From Flavobacteriaceae bacterium (lineage in GTDB: Bacteria > Bacteroidota > Bacteroidia > Flavobacteriales > Flavobacteriaceae): a stretch of 64,000 nucleotides of DNA. Below, in pieces: positions 43,021-51,816 of the stretch. The position numbers were made by a program, and so were the translations under genes. The notes below the pieces were generated by a model. The model made no database searches. It saw only the letters and a list, made by a program, of their open reading frames with translations, and was not told where the DNA came from. Positions within the stretch are counted from its first letter, which is position 1. Every line of letters begins with the position of its first letter. Location: the NCBI GenBank assembly GCA_013003555.1, contig JABDIV010000069.1, forward strand, positions 1 to 64,000, in the 5' to 3' direction.

Positions 43021-43908
43021 CTACTCCTGCTCAGGATCTTCATGCCAGTCCAATCTGTATGAGAGTCCGAAATTAATACTAAAAACCGATGGTGTGTCTT
43101 TGGTATTAAAGGTTACAGCTGTGTCTAACTGAAAATCTTTGTTCCAAAGATATGCGCCACCAAGTCTAAAAAGGTTGTCGGCATAAAAATCGCTGGAAAT
43201 GCCTTGAGCTTCACCAAAAACCGCCCACTGTTGTCCAACCGATTTTGTAAGCGTAACTATATATTGAAAATCGGAATAGTCACTTCCAATGCGATCTTTT
43301 AACAGATTGATGACGAATACCCAACCACCGGTGAAGTTATGTTGGGTAGCAACCATAACTTTTGCACTGATGCCTTCTACATCTGGCGCGGTATATGGGT
43401 TGTTTTTAGTATCATAATTCATGCCGGCATATACCGAAACTGCCGGGATTAGGAATTTCCATTTAAATCCGCGATTCGCATGATAACTGTATAGATTCGG
43501 TTTTTCTTCCTCGCTGTTTTTATAAGGATCATAAAGGAGGTATTTAGCACCGAATGTGAAATTTTTAAAATTACTGCGATTGATTTCCTGATCGATGCTC
43601 GAACGTTTATCTGTGAAAGTATCGTTTTGATAGGTGCCTTCGATATTTACTTCCAGTTGTTCCAGGAAGAGGCCGTATCGCGCTGAGAAATCAATTCCGA
43701 AACCACGTACATCGTAACGTAACGGGGTATGTTCTTCGTTGACTATATATGGCCCGGCTTCAAATTGTAGCACGTTCTTTCCAACCGAAAAGGCGCTTCG
43801 GGATACACCGGGTCTGTTTGAATTAATTTGGTCGGTATATTGACTGTAAACAGGTGATAGCGTAATCAGGGCAAGGACAATTGCGAGATAGGTATGAATT
43901 GTTTTCAT
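43021..43908 (-). CDS. Outer-membrane transporter-like protein (phenol MetA pathway type)
   Basis: Start at the ATG giving MKTIHTYLAIVLALITLSPVYSQ, a clean signal peptide; the longer frame adds seven residues. 295 residues. The mature protein (IQSNRPGVSRSAFSVGKNVLQFEAG-like opening, then repeated aromatic strands to a C-terminal FGLSYRLDW) matches the MetA-pathway-of-phenol-degradation 'transporter' beta-barrel family. Substrate unknown; despite the family name no aromatic degradation genes are here. Confidence 0.8.
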   Translation of the reverse strand: MKTIHTYLAIVLALITLSPVYSQYTDQINSNRPGVSRSAFSVGKNVLQFEAGPYIVNEEHTPLRYDVRGFGIDFSARYGLFLEQLEVNIEGTYQNDTFTDKRSSIDQEINRSNFKNFTFGAKYLLYDPYKNSEEEKPNLYSYHANRGFKWKFLIPAVSVYAGMNYDTKNNPYTAPDVEGISAKVMVATQHNFTGGWVFVINLLKDRIGSDYSDFQYIVTLTKSVGQQWAVFGEAQGISSDFYADNLFRLGGAYLWNKDFQLDTAVTFNTKDTPSVFSINFGLSYRLDWHEDPEQE

Positions 43909-43926
43909 AAGAGGTTCGTTAATCAT

Positions 43927-43934
43927 CAAATATA
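43927..43934 (-). promoter_or_regulatory. Candidate -7 element (TATATTTG) of the outer-membrane gene
   Basis: Exact TAnnTTTG on the minus strand, 18 bp before the chosen start; the longer upstream ATG (43929) lies within the box and so is unlikely. Confidence 0.5.
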
Positions 43935-43987
43935 TAATTTTATTACTTTTTTATGATATTAAAACGACTTTAAAGTCTTAAGAATTG

Positions 43988-43995
43988 TATTTTTG
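43988..43995 (+). promoter_or_regulatory. Candidate -7 element (TATTTTTG) of the DUF4834/YfhO operon
   Basis: Exact TAnnTTTG, 15 bp before the ATG at 44011, divergent from the minus-strand promoter at 43927. Confidence 0.5.
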
Positions 43996-44010
43996 GCCAA
44001 ATACACGATC

Positions 44011-44292
44011 ATGGTTCAAATGGCCTCAATTCCGGGATTTTTGCGCACCATACTGATCATTTTATTGATCTATTATGGGGCTAAGATCATTTCTCGTTTG
44101 CTTGCGCCTTATTTTTTGAAATACCTTTCTAAGAAGGCTGAAAAGCGATTTGGGCAGCAATTTGAAAATCATCAAACACATAATCAAAGCCAGCACAAAG
44201 AAGGAGAGACCGTAATCGATAAAATGCCTGCAGAGGAAAAAGGCCCAAATAAAGAGATTGGTGAATATGTTGATTACGAAGAAATTGATTAA
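44011..44292 (+). CDS. DUF4834 family membrane protein
   Basis: 93 residues from the ATG at 44011; the ATG at 44020 is also possible. One hydrophobic helix near the N-terminus (about 8-33, FLRTILIILLIYYGAKIISRLLAPYFL) precedes a soluble charged tail ending in VDYEEID, the DUF4834 layout. Function unknown. It is the first gene before YfhO (28-bp gap), so probably co-transcribed. Confidence 0.8.
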   Translation: MVQMASIPGFLRTILIILLIYYGAKIISRLLAPYFLKYLSKKAEKRFGQQFENHQTHNQSQHKEGETVIDKMPAEEKGPNKEIGEYVDYEEID

Positions 44293-44320
44293 TTTTCTGG
44301 CTTAAAGCCGATCTTATTTC

Positions 44321-46747
44321 ATGAATCCCATCCTAAAGACTTTTCTACCGCACATTGTTGTTGTTTTTATCTTTGGCCTGGCTTCATTAATTTATTTCTA
44401 TCCGGTATTACAGGGCAAGCAAATTTACCAGAGCGATATTGTACAATATACCGGAATGGCAAAGCAGCAGAATGATTTTCGTGATTCTACCGGTGAAGAA
44501 ACCTATTGGACCAACAGTGCATTTGGAGGTATGCCAACCTACCAGTTGGGTGCACATTACCCTAATAGTTTTATAAAGTCGATCGACCGATTCTTTCGTT
44601 TCCTGCCTCGCCCGGCAGATTATGTTTTTCTTTATTTTCTGGGATTTTATTTGTTGCTACTTGTTTTAAAACTCGATTATCGCCTGGCCGCTCTCGGGGC
44701 TCTGGCTTTCGGTTTTTCAACTTATCTAATCATTATTCTCGGTGTCGGACATAATTCAAAAGCACATGCGATAGCCTATATGCCGTGGGTGCTGTCGGGA
44801 ATTCTCCTGACATTTCAGAAAAAATATATTACGGGTTTTTTGTTTACAGCTTTGGCTCTCGGACTTGAGATTGCGGCAAACCACTTTCAAATGACTTATT
44901 ACCTGCTTCTGTTGGTGCTGGTTTTAGGGCTGGCCTATATGATTGATGCACATAATAAGAAGCAATGGCCACATTTTTGGAAATCAACGGGTCTATTGGT
45001 TGTTTCTGTGATCCTGGCGATCGGTATGAATGCGACAAATTTGATGGCTACCCAGGAATACGTGAAAGAAAGTACACGAGGGAAAAGCGAATTGACCATC
45101 AATGCCGATGGTTCACCAAAAGAAGCTACCACCGGATTAAGCAAGGACTATATAACCGAATACAGCTATGGCATTCTTGAGAGTCTAAATTTATTCATTC
45201 CGAGATTTATGGGTGGCGGAAGCTATGAAGATGTCGGTAAGGATTCAGAGACCTATAACGCGTTTAGAAAGCTGGGTGCTGATCCGGTTCAGGCGCTTCA
45301 GGAATCAAGGCGCACACCGACCTATTGGGGTGATCAGCCCATTGTAGAAGCTCCGGCTTATCTCGGAGCGGTAATCGTATTTCTGTTTATAATGGCTTTG
45401 TTCCTGGTGGAGGGACGACTTAAATGGTGGCTTTTAGGCGGAACCTTATTATCGTTATTGCTTTCCTATGGAAAAAATCTTGGTTTACTTACAGATCTAT
45501 TTATCGATTATGTACCATTATACAACCGGTTCCGGGCGGTAAGTTCTATTCAGGTTATACTGGAACTTTGCATACCCGTTCTCGCGATTTTTGGGTTATC
45601 ACGAATATTTAATGATTTCGAACAAAAAGAAAGAAAAATGAAAGCGTTAAAAATAGCTTTCGGTATCACAGCAGGACTAGCTATGGTCTTGATTTTAGGA
45701 AAGGATATGTTTTTCGACTTTAGCGGTTTGAATGATGATGCTTTTAGCCAGGCCTATGGTCCTGATTTTATCGAAGCGGTTAAAGCAGACCGGAAAGCAC
45801 TTTTTACAGCCGACACCTGGAGAAGTTTAATTTTTGTCTGTCTGGCCGGTGGAATCATTTGGGCATATCTGCGCAAGGCCATCACAGAAAATATAACCAT
45901 TATTGGTTTTGCGGCCCTGATTTTATTTGACCTGGTGGCAGTAAACTGGCGATATGTTAATCAGGATGATTTTCAAAACGCCTCATTGATACAACAACCT
46001 TATCGTGCAAACGAATTCGACCGGGCTATTCTGCAGGATACAACTCATTTCAGGGTATTTGATTTAACATCAAATACGACTAAGACCTCTTATTTTCATA
46101 ATTCGATTAATGGTTATCACGCGGCCAAAATGCGCCGTTTTGATGAATTATTTGATTTCCATATTACCAAAAATAATATGGAAGTGCTTCATATGCTCAA
46201 TACTAAGTATATAATAGGAAATGATGAAAAGCGTCAGGTCGTGGTTTATGATAACCCTGAGGCCAATGGCAATGGTTGGTTTATAAGTAATTTAAAATGG
46301 GTTGATACGGCTGATGAGGAGATCAAAGCTCTGGATAGCATAAATACCAAATCAAGTGCTATAGTAAATCGCACCCAGTTTAAGTTATATTTCGGAAATG
46401 ACGAACCCAATTCGTTTCAACGCGATTCTTTATCCAGGATTGAGCTGGTGTCGTATCGTCCGAATGAATTGATTTATGAGACTGATAACCGGAATGATGG
46501 TTTTGCAGTCTTTTCAGAAAATTATTATCCGCATGGTTGGACGAGTGAATTAGATGGTGTTTCAGTCGACCATATCAGGGTGAATTATGTGTTGCGAGGT
46601 ATGATAATTCCTAAAGGAAAACACACCATTCGATTTGTTTTCGAACCTGAAGTTGTGAAAACCGGTAGCACGATTACCCTAGCTACCTCTATTATATTTG
46701 TACTTCTGGTTTTGGGTGGACTTATCATTCAATTTAAAAAGCGATGA
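44321..46747 (+). CDS. YfhO family membrane protein
   Basis: An 808-residue polytopic membrane protein: about 12 hydrophobic segments in the first 550 residues, a large extracytoplasmic part (about 560-770), and a last C-terminal membrane segment. Motifs include QSDIVQYTGMAKQ, FWTNSAFGGMPTYQLG-like (YWTNSAFGGMPTYQ) and ENYYPHGWTSELDG, as in YfhO/DUF6044 proteins. Members resemble GT-C glycosyltransferases and in Gram-positives take part in decorating teichoic acid; here envelope glycan or lipid-linked sugar modification is likely. It overlaps the glycosyltransferase gene by 4 bp. Confidence 0.9.
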   Translation: MNPILKTFLPHIVVVFIFGLASLIYFYPVLQGKQIYQSDIVQYTGMAKQQNDFRDSTGEETYWTNSAFGGMPTYQLGAHYPNSFIKSIDRFFRFLPRPADYVFLYFLGFYLLLLVLKLDYRLAALGALAFGFSTYLIIILGVGHNSKAHAIAYMPWVLSGILLTFQKKYITGFLFTALALGLEIAANHFQMTYYLLLLVLVLGLAYMIDAHNKKQWPHFWKSTGLLVVSVILAIGMNATNLMATQEYVKESTRGKSELTINADGSPKEATTGLSKDYITEYSYGILESLNLFIPRFMGGGSYEDVGKDSETYNAFRKLGADPVQALQESRRTPTYWGDQPIVEAPAYLGAVIVFLFIMALFLVEGRLKWWLLGGTLLSLLLSYGKNLGLLTDLFIDYVPLYNRFRAVSSIQVILELCIPVLAIFGLSRIFNDFEQKERKMKALKIAFGITAGLAMVLILGKDMFFDFSGLNDDAFSQAYGPDFIEAVKADRKALFTADTWRSLIFVCLAGGIIWAYLRKAITENITIIGFAALILFDLVAVNWRYVNQDDFQNASLIQQPYRANEFDRAILQDTTHFRVFDLTSNTTKTSYFHNSINGYHAAKMRRFDELFDFHITKNNMEVLHMLNTKYIIGNDEKRQVVVYDNPEANGNGWFISNLKWVDTADEEIKALDSINTKSSAIVNRTQFKLYFGNDEPNSFQRDSLSRIELVSYRPNELIYETDNRNDGFAVFSENYYPHGWTSELDGVSVDHIRVNYVLRGMIIPKGKHTIRFVFEPEVVKTGSTITLATSIIFVLLVLGGLIIQFKKR

Positions 46748-48024
46748 AGAAAACGCTTATCATAGCCTATTATTGGCCTCCCGCAGGCGGACCGGGTGTA
46801 CAGCGTTGGCTTAAATTCGTAAAATACCTGAGAGAGTTCGATATTGAACCCGTGTTGTATGTACCCGAAAACCCGAGTTATCCGATAATCGATGAGTCGC
46901 TTATGGCCGAGGTTCCTGCCGATATCACAATTATTCGAAAACCAATTGTCGAACCCTATAAACTGGCACAGAGACTATCGAAGGATAGTACAAATACGAT
47001 AAGAAAGGGGATTATTCCCTCAAAAGAAAAGCAAGGATTCATTCAACAATTGATGATCTTTATAAGAGGTAATTTTTTTATTCCAGACGCGAGAAAGCGT
47101 TGGGTCAAACCTTCTGTCGAATTTTTATCACCTTTCCTTATTGAAAATGAGATTTCGTCTTTCATAACAACCGGTCCACCTCACAGCTTGCATTTAATCG
47201 GACAAGCACTTAAAGAGCGCACCGGATTGAGGTGGATTGCCGATTTCAGAGATCCCTGGACGGGCATTGGTTATCATAATAAATTGAAACTGCTCCCTTG
47301 GGCCAAGTATAGGCATAAAGCTTTAGAAAAAAAGGTTCTTAACACCGCCGATGAAGTTGTGGTTACGAGTCCGATCACCAAAACTCAATTCGAAAAGATA
47401 AGAACCGAAGCGGTCACCGTTATAACCAACGGCTATGATGATGTTCAAACCGGGGAGATCCAACTTGATAAACGTTTTACCATCTCCCATATCGGAACAT
47501 TGCTTACCGATAGAAATCCTGATATACTCTGGGATGTGCTTCATGAGCTGGTTTTAGAAAACAACACCTTCAAATCCTTGCTTCAAATAAATTTAATCGG
47601 CCAGGTAGGTGTCGAGATCATTCAAAAATTAGAGGAATACCATCTTACACGATTTATTAACCTTAAAGGGTATGTCCCACATCAGGAGGCGGTAAAATAT
47701 CAACGGCAATCGCAGTTGTTGTTGCTTATCGAGATCGATTCGGAAGAAACCCGCTGCATCATTCCGGGTAAATTATTCGAGTATATGGCATCAAACCGAC
47801 CCATTATCGCATTGGGACCTGAGAATTCCGATGTTGAACAAATCATCACTAAAACCAATACAGGTTCTTACTTCAAATACGACCAGCGAAAAGATTTAAA
47901 GAAGACAATTATATCTTCGTTTGAATCGTTTAGAAAAGGAGAATTAAAAAGCCATGGTGTTGGGATTCAGGCATACCACCGACGAAATTTGACCAAGCTG
48001 CTCGCTGATTTAATCGCAAAATAA
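46744..48024 (+). CDS. Glycosyltransferase family 4-type protein
   Basis: A 426-residue protein. It opens with YYWPPAGGPGVQRWLKFVKYL, the N-terminal motif of a GT4-type group, followed by ADFRDPWTGIGYH and a C-terminal Rossmann half with LFEYMASNRPIIALGPENSDVEQII, the donor-binding E region. It transfers a sugar in surface polysaccharide or glycolipid synthesis. Start overlaps the YfhO stop by 4 bp and the flippase gene follows 3 bp after, forming one envelope operon. Confidence 0.9.
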   Translation: MKKTLIIAYYWPPAGGPGVQRWLKFVKYLREFDIEPVLYVPENPSYPIIDESLMAEVPADITIIRKPIVEPYKLAQRLSKDSTNTIRKGIIPSKEKQGFIQQLMIFIRGNFFIPDARKRWVKPSVEFLSPFLIENEISSFITTGPPHSLHLIGQALKERTGLRWIADFRDPWTGIGYHNKLKLLPWAKYRHKALEKKVLNTADEVVVTSPITKTQFEKIRTEAVTVITNGYDDVQTGEIQLDKRFTISHIGTLLTDRNPDILWDVLHELVLENNTFKSLLQINLIGQVGVEIIQKLEEYHLTRFINLKGYVPHQEAVKYQRQSQLLLLIEIDSEETRCIIPGKLFEYMASNRPIIALGPENSDVEQIITKTNTGSYFKYDQRKDLKKTIISSFESFRKGELKSHGVGIQAYHRRNLTKLLADLIAK

Positions 48025-48027
48025 TAC

Positions 48028-49485
48028 ATGGGAGTTGTTAAAAACCAATCGTTTTATAATACCCTTACAACCTATATTGGATTTGGGATTGGTGCTTTTA
48101 ATGTTCTTATTTTATTTACACATTTTCTTGACGATGCCTATCACGGACTAGTTGCATTTGTGCTATCGACTGCAAATATTATGATGCCGCTTTTTGCCTT
48201 AGGCGTTCACAATTCCATAATTAAATATTACTCGTCATTCAAATCGAGGATTGACAGAAACCGTTTTCTGACCTTAATGCTGTTATTTCCTTTAGTCTTG
48301 ATTATACCAATTGGTTTGTTAGGTTCATTTGCGTACGATACTATTGTCCGAATTTTGACGAATCAAAATGAGATTATCAAGGAATACGTTTGGCTAATCT
48401 ATGTTGCGGCAATTTGTTTTTCGTATTTCGAAATCTTTTATTCATGGGCCAAAGTGCAGATGCAAAGCGTCTTTGGAAACTTTATGAAAGAGGTATTTCA
48501 TCGTATCTGTATCACAGGTTTATTCGGCTTGATCTATCTCGAGGTAATGGCTGTAGACACTTTCATTTATGCCGTTATTGCCGTATATGTTGTACGTTCA
48601 CTCATCATGATGATCTATGCATTTGATGTAAGACGCCCGGTATTTCGACTTGGCACTATACCTAATCTTAAAAGTATTATTCAATATTCACTCTTGATAA
48701 TTATCGCCGGGTCTGTTGCCACTATTATTCTCGAGATCGACAAATTCATGATTGGTGAACTTCTCATCATTGAAAATGTAGCCTACTATGGCGTTGCGAT
48801 TTATATTGCCACCGTTATCGGAGTGCCTGCGCGATCCATGCATCAAATTACTAATCCCATAACAGCTAAATTGTTAAATGAGAACAATCGTCAAGGACTC
48901 GAATCTCTTTATAAGAAAAGTTCCATCAACCTGTTTGTTATCAGTGGATTGATTTTTCTACTAATCATATCCAATATTAATCAGTTGTATGATTTAATTC
49001 CCGAGAAATTTGGCGGAGCATTACTTGTAGTGGTCCTTGTTAGCCTGGCAAAATTGTCGGATAATATTATAGGAAATAATAACTCCATCCTTTTTAACAG
49101 TAAGTATTATGTCGCTGTATTGATATTTGGCGTTGTACTCGCGCTGGTGGCGGTTGGTCTGAATTGGTGGCTAATTCCAAAATATGGTATCAACGGAGCG
49201 GCTATCGCTACCGTAATATCAATTTTCGGTTATAATACAACCAAATTGCTTTTTGTTTTTTTGAAATTTAAATTATCGCCGTTTACAATGAATACGGTCA
49301 AGACTATTGTTTTGATTTTAGTCCTTGCCGGCGCGTTTTATTTCTGGGAATTCGGATTTCATCCTCTAATAAACATTGCGATGAAATCACTGCTGATCTT
49401 TTTGCTGTACACCCTGGTTGTTTATGTCTTAAATCTTTCTGATGATATCACAGCGATTTTAGATAAGTATGTGCCACGGCTTTAA
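48028..49485 (+). CDS. Polysaccharide flippase (Wzx/MVF-type)
   Basis: A 485-residue protein with about 12-14 hydrophobic segments in the pattern of the polysaccharide-biosynthesis exporter (MATE/MOP) superfamily, including the central basic loop (KLLNENNRQGLESLYKKS) and a C-terminal NINGAAIATVIS-like turn (YGINGAAIATVISIFG). It would move lipid-linked sugar units across the inner membrane. It closes the DUF4834-YfhO-GT operon. Confidence 0.9.
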   Translation: MGVVKNQSFYNTLTTYIGFGIGAFNVLILFTHFLDDAYHGLVAFVLSTANIMMPLFALGVHNSIIKYYSSFKSRIDRNRFLTLMLLFPLVLIIPIGLLGSFAYDTIVRILTNQNEIIKEYVWLIYVAAICFSYFEIFYSWAKVQMQSVFGNFMKEVFHRICITGLFGLIYLEVMAVDTFIYAVIAVYVVRSLIMMIYAFDVRRPVFRLGTIPNLKSIIQYSLLIIIAGSVATIILEIDKFMIGELLIIENVAYYGVAIYIATVIGVPARSMHQITNPITAKLLNENNRQGLESLYKKSSINLFVISGLIFLLIISNINQLYDLIPEKFGGALLVVVLVSLAKLSDNIIGNNNSILFNSKYYVAVLIFGVVLALVAVGLNWWLIPKYGINGAAIATVISIFGYNTTKLLFVFLKFKLSPFTMNTVKTIVLILVLAGAFYFWEFGFHPLINIAMKSLLIFLLYTLVVYVLNLSDDITAILDKYVPRL

Positions 49486-49557
49486 AGAGAAAATCCCGCA
49501 AGGTGCTTTGAGGCATACGACATGCAGGACTTTCCAACTAACCAACCAAAAAAATTA

Positions 49558-50775
49558 TTATTGTCTACTTCGTCTAGTAGCAGACCGCTTGTTTTGAGAG
49601 CCCGGTCTAGAGACTCTTGCTTGTTTAGAATTACTCTTTCTATTTCGATCGACCGAACTTGTTCGGCTTTTCATCTTTTGAGCCGACCGGTTACCACTAT
49701 ATTTAGAACGTTTCGCAACCGTATTTGTTTTACGCATTGTTTTGCTGCTCACGCGTTTCATTTCACCTTTTCGGGATTTGGGTTTTGACTGACTCGCAAC
49801 AGGCCTTGTTCTGTTGACGCTGTTTCTTGATGTCGTTGCCGGACGGGTTTTAACAGTACCTCTGGGTTTGGCCTTTTCCGAACGGTCGGAACGCGGTTTT
49901 GCCATAGGTCGTGATTGTCCGTTGCGCGGTTTCTGACGCTCTACTTTATCACCTCGAGAGTTTGAAATGGGACGTGTTCTTTCTGTATTCAACTTGTCAC
50001 CGCGTCGATTTTTTTGACGATCTAATCGGGTAGAGGTAGCTGCGAGATCACCGCGTCTTGATACGCCATCTTGGCGATAGCGATCCTTTCTTACTGATGA
50101 TAGACGGGCCACGTCACCACGACGTCCGCGGTTATAGCTTATCGCTGAACGCGGTCTAGCATTATTTCGGTACGGTCTGTAATAATCATAACGAACAGGA
50201 GTATAGTATTGACGATAAGGTCTGTTATATACGATACAGAAATTGATGGCCGGGATTACATAATATGAATGCCATGGTCGATAGACGTAATGTCGGTTAT
50301 ATACATTTATAAATCCTGAACAGTGTGAGAATCGGTTATACCTGTTGTAATGAACGAACAGACCACCAACGCGATATACCCGGCCGAAATTATTATAACT
50401 GATACGAACATTACCGGCCTGATTAATCCTGCCATAATAATCGTAATAGATCGGGATATTCTCGATCTGGATTACGGCACCATAGCTGTCATATTGAACA
50501 TATGCGTCATAGCTATAACCTGTATTATAACTAATTCCGAGACCACCAAAGTCGGCATAAGCGCTAAAGTTTGGCCCATAGCGATCTACATTAAAATCGA
50601 ATTGACCATCAGGGAAAACCGCGAATTCGATACCCTGTTCAACAAATATGAATGAATTACCATATCCTCGATTGTATCGGTTTATGTGATTAACATTGTC
50701 GGCTGTCGTTGTAGCGGCAAACGCAGTACCTCCACTGAGAAGTAAACCTGCGAGAATATAGACTAATTTTTTCAT
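49558..50775 (-). CDS. Exported repeat protein with RGD-containing, very basic tail
   Basis: Start at the ATG giving MKKLVYILAGLLLSGGTAFAA, a clean signal peptide; the longer frame runs over the sigma-54-type promoter. 405 residues. The N-terminal domain (about 25-200) has the shared segment GIEFAVFPDGQFDFN followed by tyrosine-rich tandem repeats of about 20 residues with a (Y)GR(I/V)xxxGxVxIxYN pattern, reminiscent of YD/RHS-type beta repeats. The C-terminal half (about 215-405) is almost entirely R/K/S/T/Q/P with four RGD triplets and no predicted fold. Paralogue of the neighbouring gene at 50946. Likely surface or matrix protein binding an acidic polymer (inference). Function unknown. Confidence 0.75.
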   Translation of the reverse strand: MKKLVYILAGLLLSGGTAFAATTTADNVNHINRYNRGYGNSFIFVEQGIEFAVFPDGQFDFNVDRYGPNFSAYADFGGLGISYNTGYSYDAYVQYDSYGAVIQIENIPIYYDYYGRINQAGNVRISYNNFGRVYRVGGLFVHYNRYNRFSHCSGFINVYNRHYVYRPWHSYYVIPAINFCIVYNRPYRQYYTPVRYDYYRPYRNNARPRSAISYNRGRRGDVARLSSVRKDRYRQDGVSRRGDLAATSTRLDRQKNRRGDKLNTERTRPISNSRGDKVERQKPRNGQSRPMAKPRSDRSEKAKPRGTVKTRPATTSRNSVNRTRPVASQSKPKSRKGEMKRVSSKTMRKTNTVAKRSKYSGNRSAQKMKSRTSSVDRNRKSNSKQARVSRPGSQNKRSATRRSRQ

Positions 50776-50811
50776 AACTGTTCGTTTAAGAATTTGATTC
50801 ACTTTATATTT

Positions 50812-50827
50812 AGCAAACAGCATGCCA
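50812..50827 (-). promoter_or_regulatory. Sigma-54-type promoter of the RGD repeat protein
   Basis: Minus strand TGGCATG-N4-TTGCT: a -24 GG and -12 GC at the correct 10-bp separation, with the pyrimidine/T-rich stretch ahead. It lies about 37 bp before the start codon. The paralogous gene has the same -24 motif (51723-51729). Confidence 0.7.
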
Positions 50828-50892
50828 AAAAATTTTTAGAAAGGCCAATCAACTGAAAATGAAATATTTAAATAATTGGGATTGGAATAAAA

Positions 50893-50924
50893 TAAAACCC
50901 ACCCAGTATTTGCTGGGTGGGTTT
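50893..50924 (-). terminator. Terminator of the second repeat-protein gene
   Basis: Stem AAAACCCACCCAG / CTGGGTGGGTTT (strong GC core) with a 6-nt loop, then T-rich sequence on the minus strand. It separates the two paralogous genes transcriptionally. Confidence 0.85.
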
Positions 50925-50945
50925 CGTAACTTAAATTGATAAGGT

Positions 50946-51647
50946 TTATCTGTTTTTAAAGGATCGCTTTTTTTTGCGTTTTTTCATTTTGCCATCCTTC
51001 TTTCTGTAGTAATAATAATCATCGTCATAACCACCAAAGTCGTCATTGAACCAATCGTTGTCCCAATCGTTGTGGAAGTGATCGGCTGTGCATCCGGTCA
51101 TACCGCAAATACCACAAGACTGGTTTCTGAAATTTACAAAACCATGGGTCCCAACCATATCACCCCAGCGATTATACTGGATGGTCAATCCGCCTACTTG
51201 CTTCAATTGGCCGTGGCGATATCGCATATAAACAGATCCGATACGCTTAACCCGCCCGCGATGATCATAATTGATAAATACATTTCCAACACGTCTAACT
51301 CTTCCATAGCGATCGTGTAGAACGAGTGTACCTCGAAAGGAATTATAACCGATATGTCTTCCCGGGGCGCCGAGAGTTCGGTTAATCGTATTTCGTCTGG
51401 AATTGTTGCCACGATAATAATAATCATCTGAAATGGGTTGATTCATCAACTCCGTATTAAAATCGAATTCACCATTAGGAAAGACTAAGAATTCCACACC
51501 ACGCTCCACGAACAAAATAGGTTGCGTATAACGATAGCGTTTCGTAATTCCTAAATCTTTACCATCGAGATCAAAAGCTTTTTCAGCTGCTGTTGCCCCT
51601 GTCATTCCCAAGATCAGAAAGGCAAAAAATAGAGTCATTTTTTTCAT
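50946..51647 (-). CDS. Exported repeat protein with Cys cluster and charged tail
   Basis: A 233-residue paralogue of the gene at 49558. It has a signal peptide (MKKMTLFFAFLILGMTGATAA), the shared segment GVEFLVFPNGEFDFN, and clearer tandem repeats: GRVRRVGNVFINYDHRGR, VKRIGSVYMRYRHGQL, KQVGGLTIQYNRWG. Then comes a cysteine cluster (CGICGMTGC) with nearby histidines and aspartates (HFHNDWDNDWFNDDF), which could bind metal, and a lysine-rich tail (KMKKRKKKR). Function unknown. Preceded by a partial sigma-54-like promoter. Confidence 0.75.
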   Translation of the reverse strand: MKKMTLFFAFLILGMTGATAAEKAFDLDGKDLGITKRYRYTQPILFVERGVEFLVFPNGEFDFNTELMNQPISDDYYYRGNNSRRNTINRTLGAPGRHIGYNSFRGTLVLHDRYGRVRRVGNVFINYDHRGRVKRIGSVYMRYRHGQLKQVGGLTIQYNRWGDMVGTHGFVNFRNQSCGICGMTGCTADHFHNDWDNDWFNDDFGGYDDDYYYYRKKDGKMKKRKKKRSFKNR

Positions 51648-51713
51648 AGTAAAAAAATTTAAGATAATGCCTACTCATTTTTAGCTTTTCGGCTTACGCT
51701 ATGAAAAGGGCGT

Positions 51714-51729
51714 TTCATTTATCGTGCCA
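51714..51729 (-). promoter_or_regulatory. Partial sigma-54-like promoter of the second repeat gene
   Basis: Minus strand TGGCACG (perfect -24 core) then N4 then ATGAA where TTGCA/T is expected. The -12 GC is lost, so it is weaker than the site of the paralogue. About 67 bp before the start codon. Confidence 0.4.
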
Positions 51730-51816
51730 AAAAATGTAAATTATTGTTAATGAGAGCCTTGACTCATTCTTCTAATCGCTCATTTTTTCATAATTTTATA
51801 GGGCTAACCAAATTTC

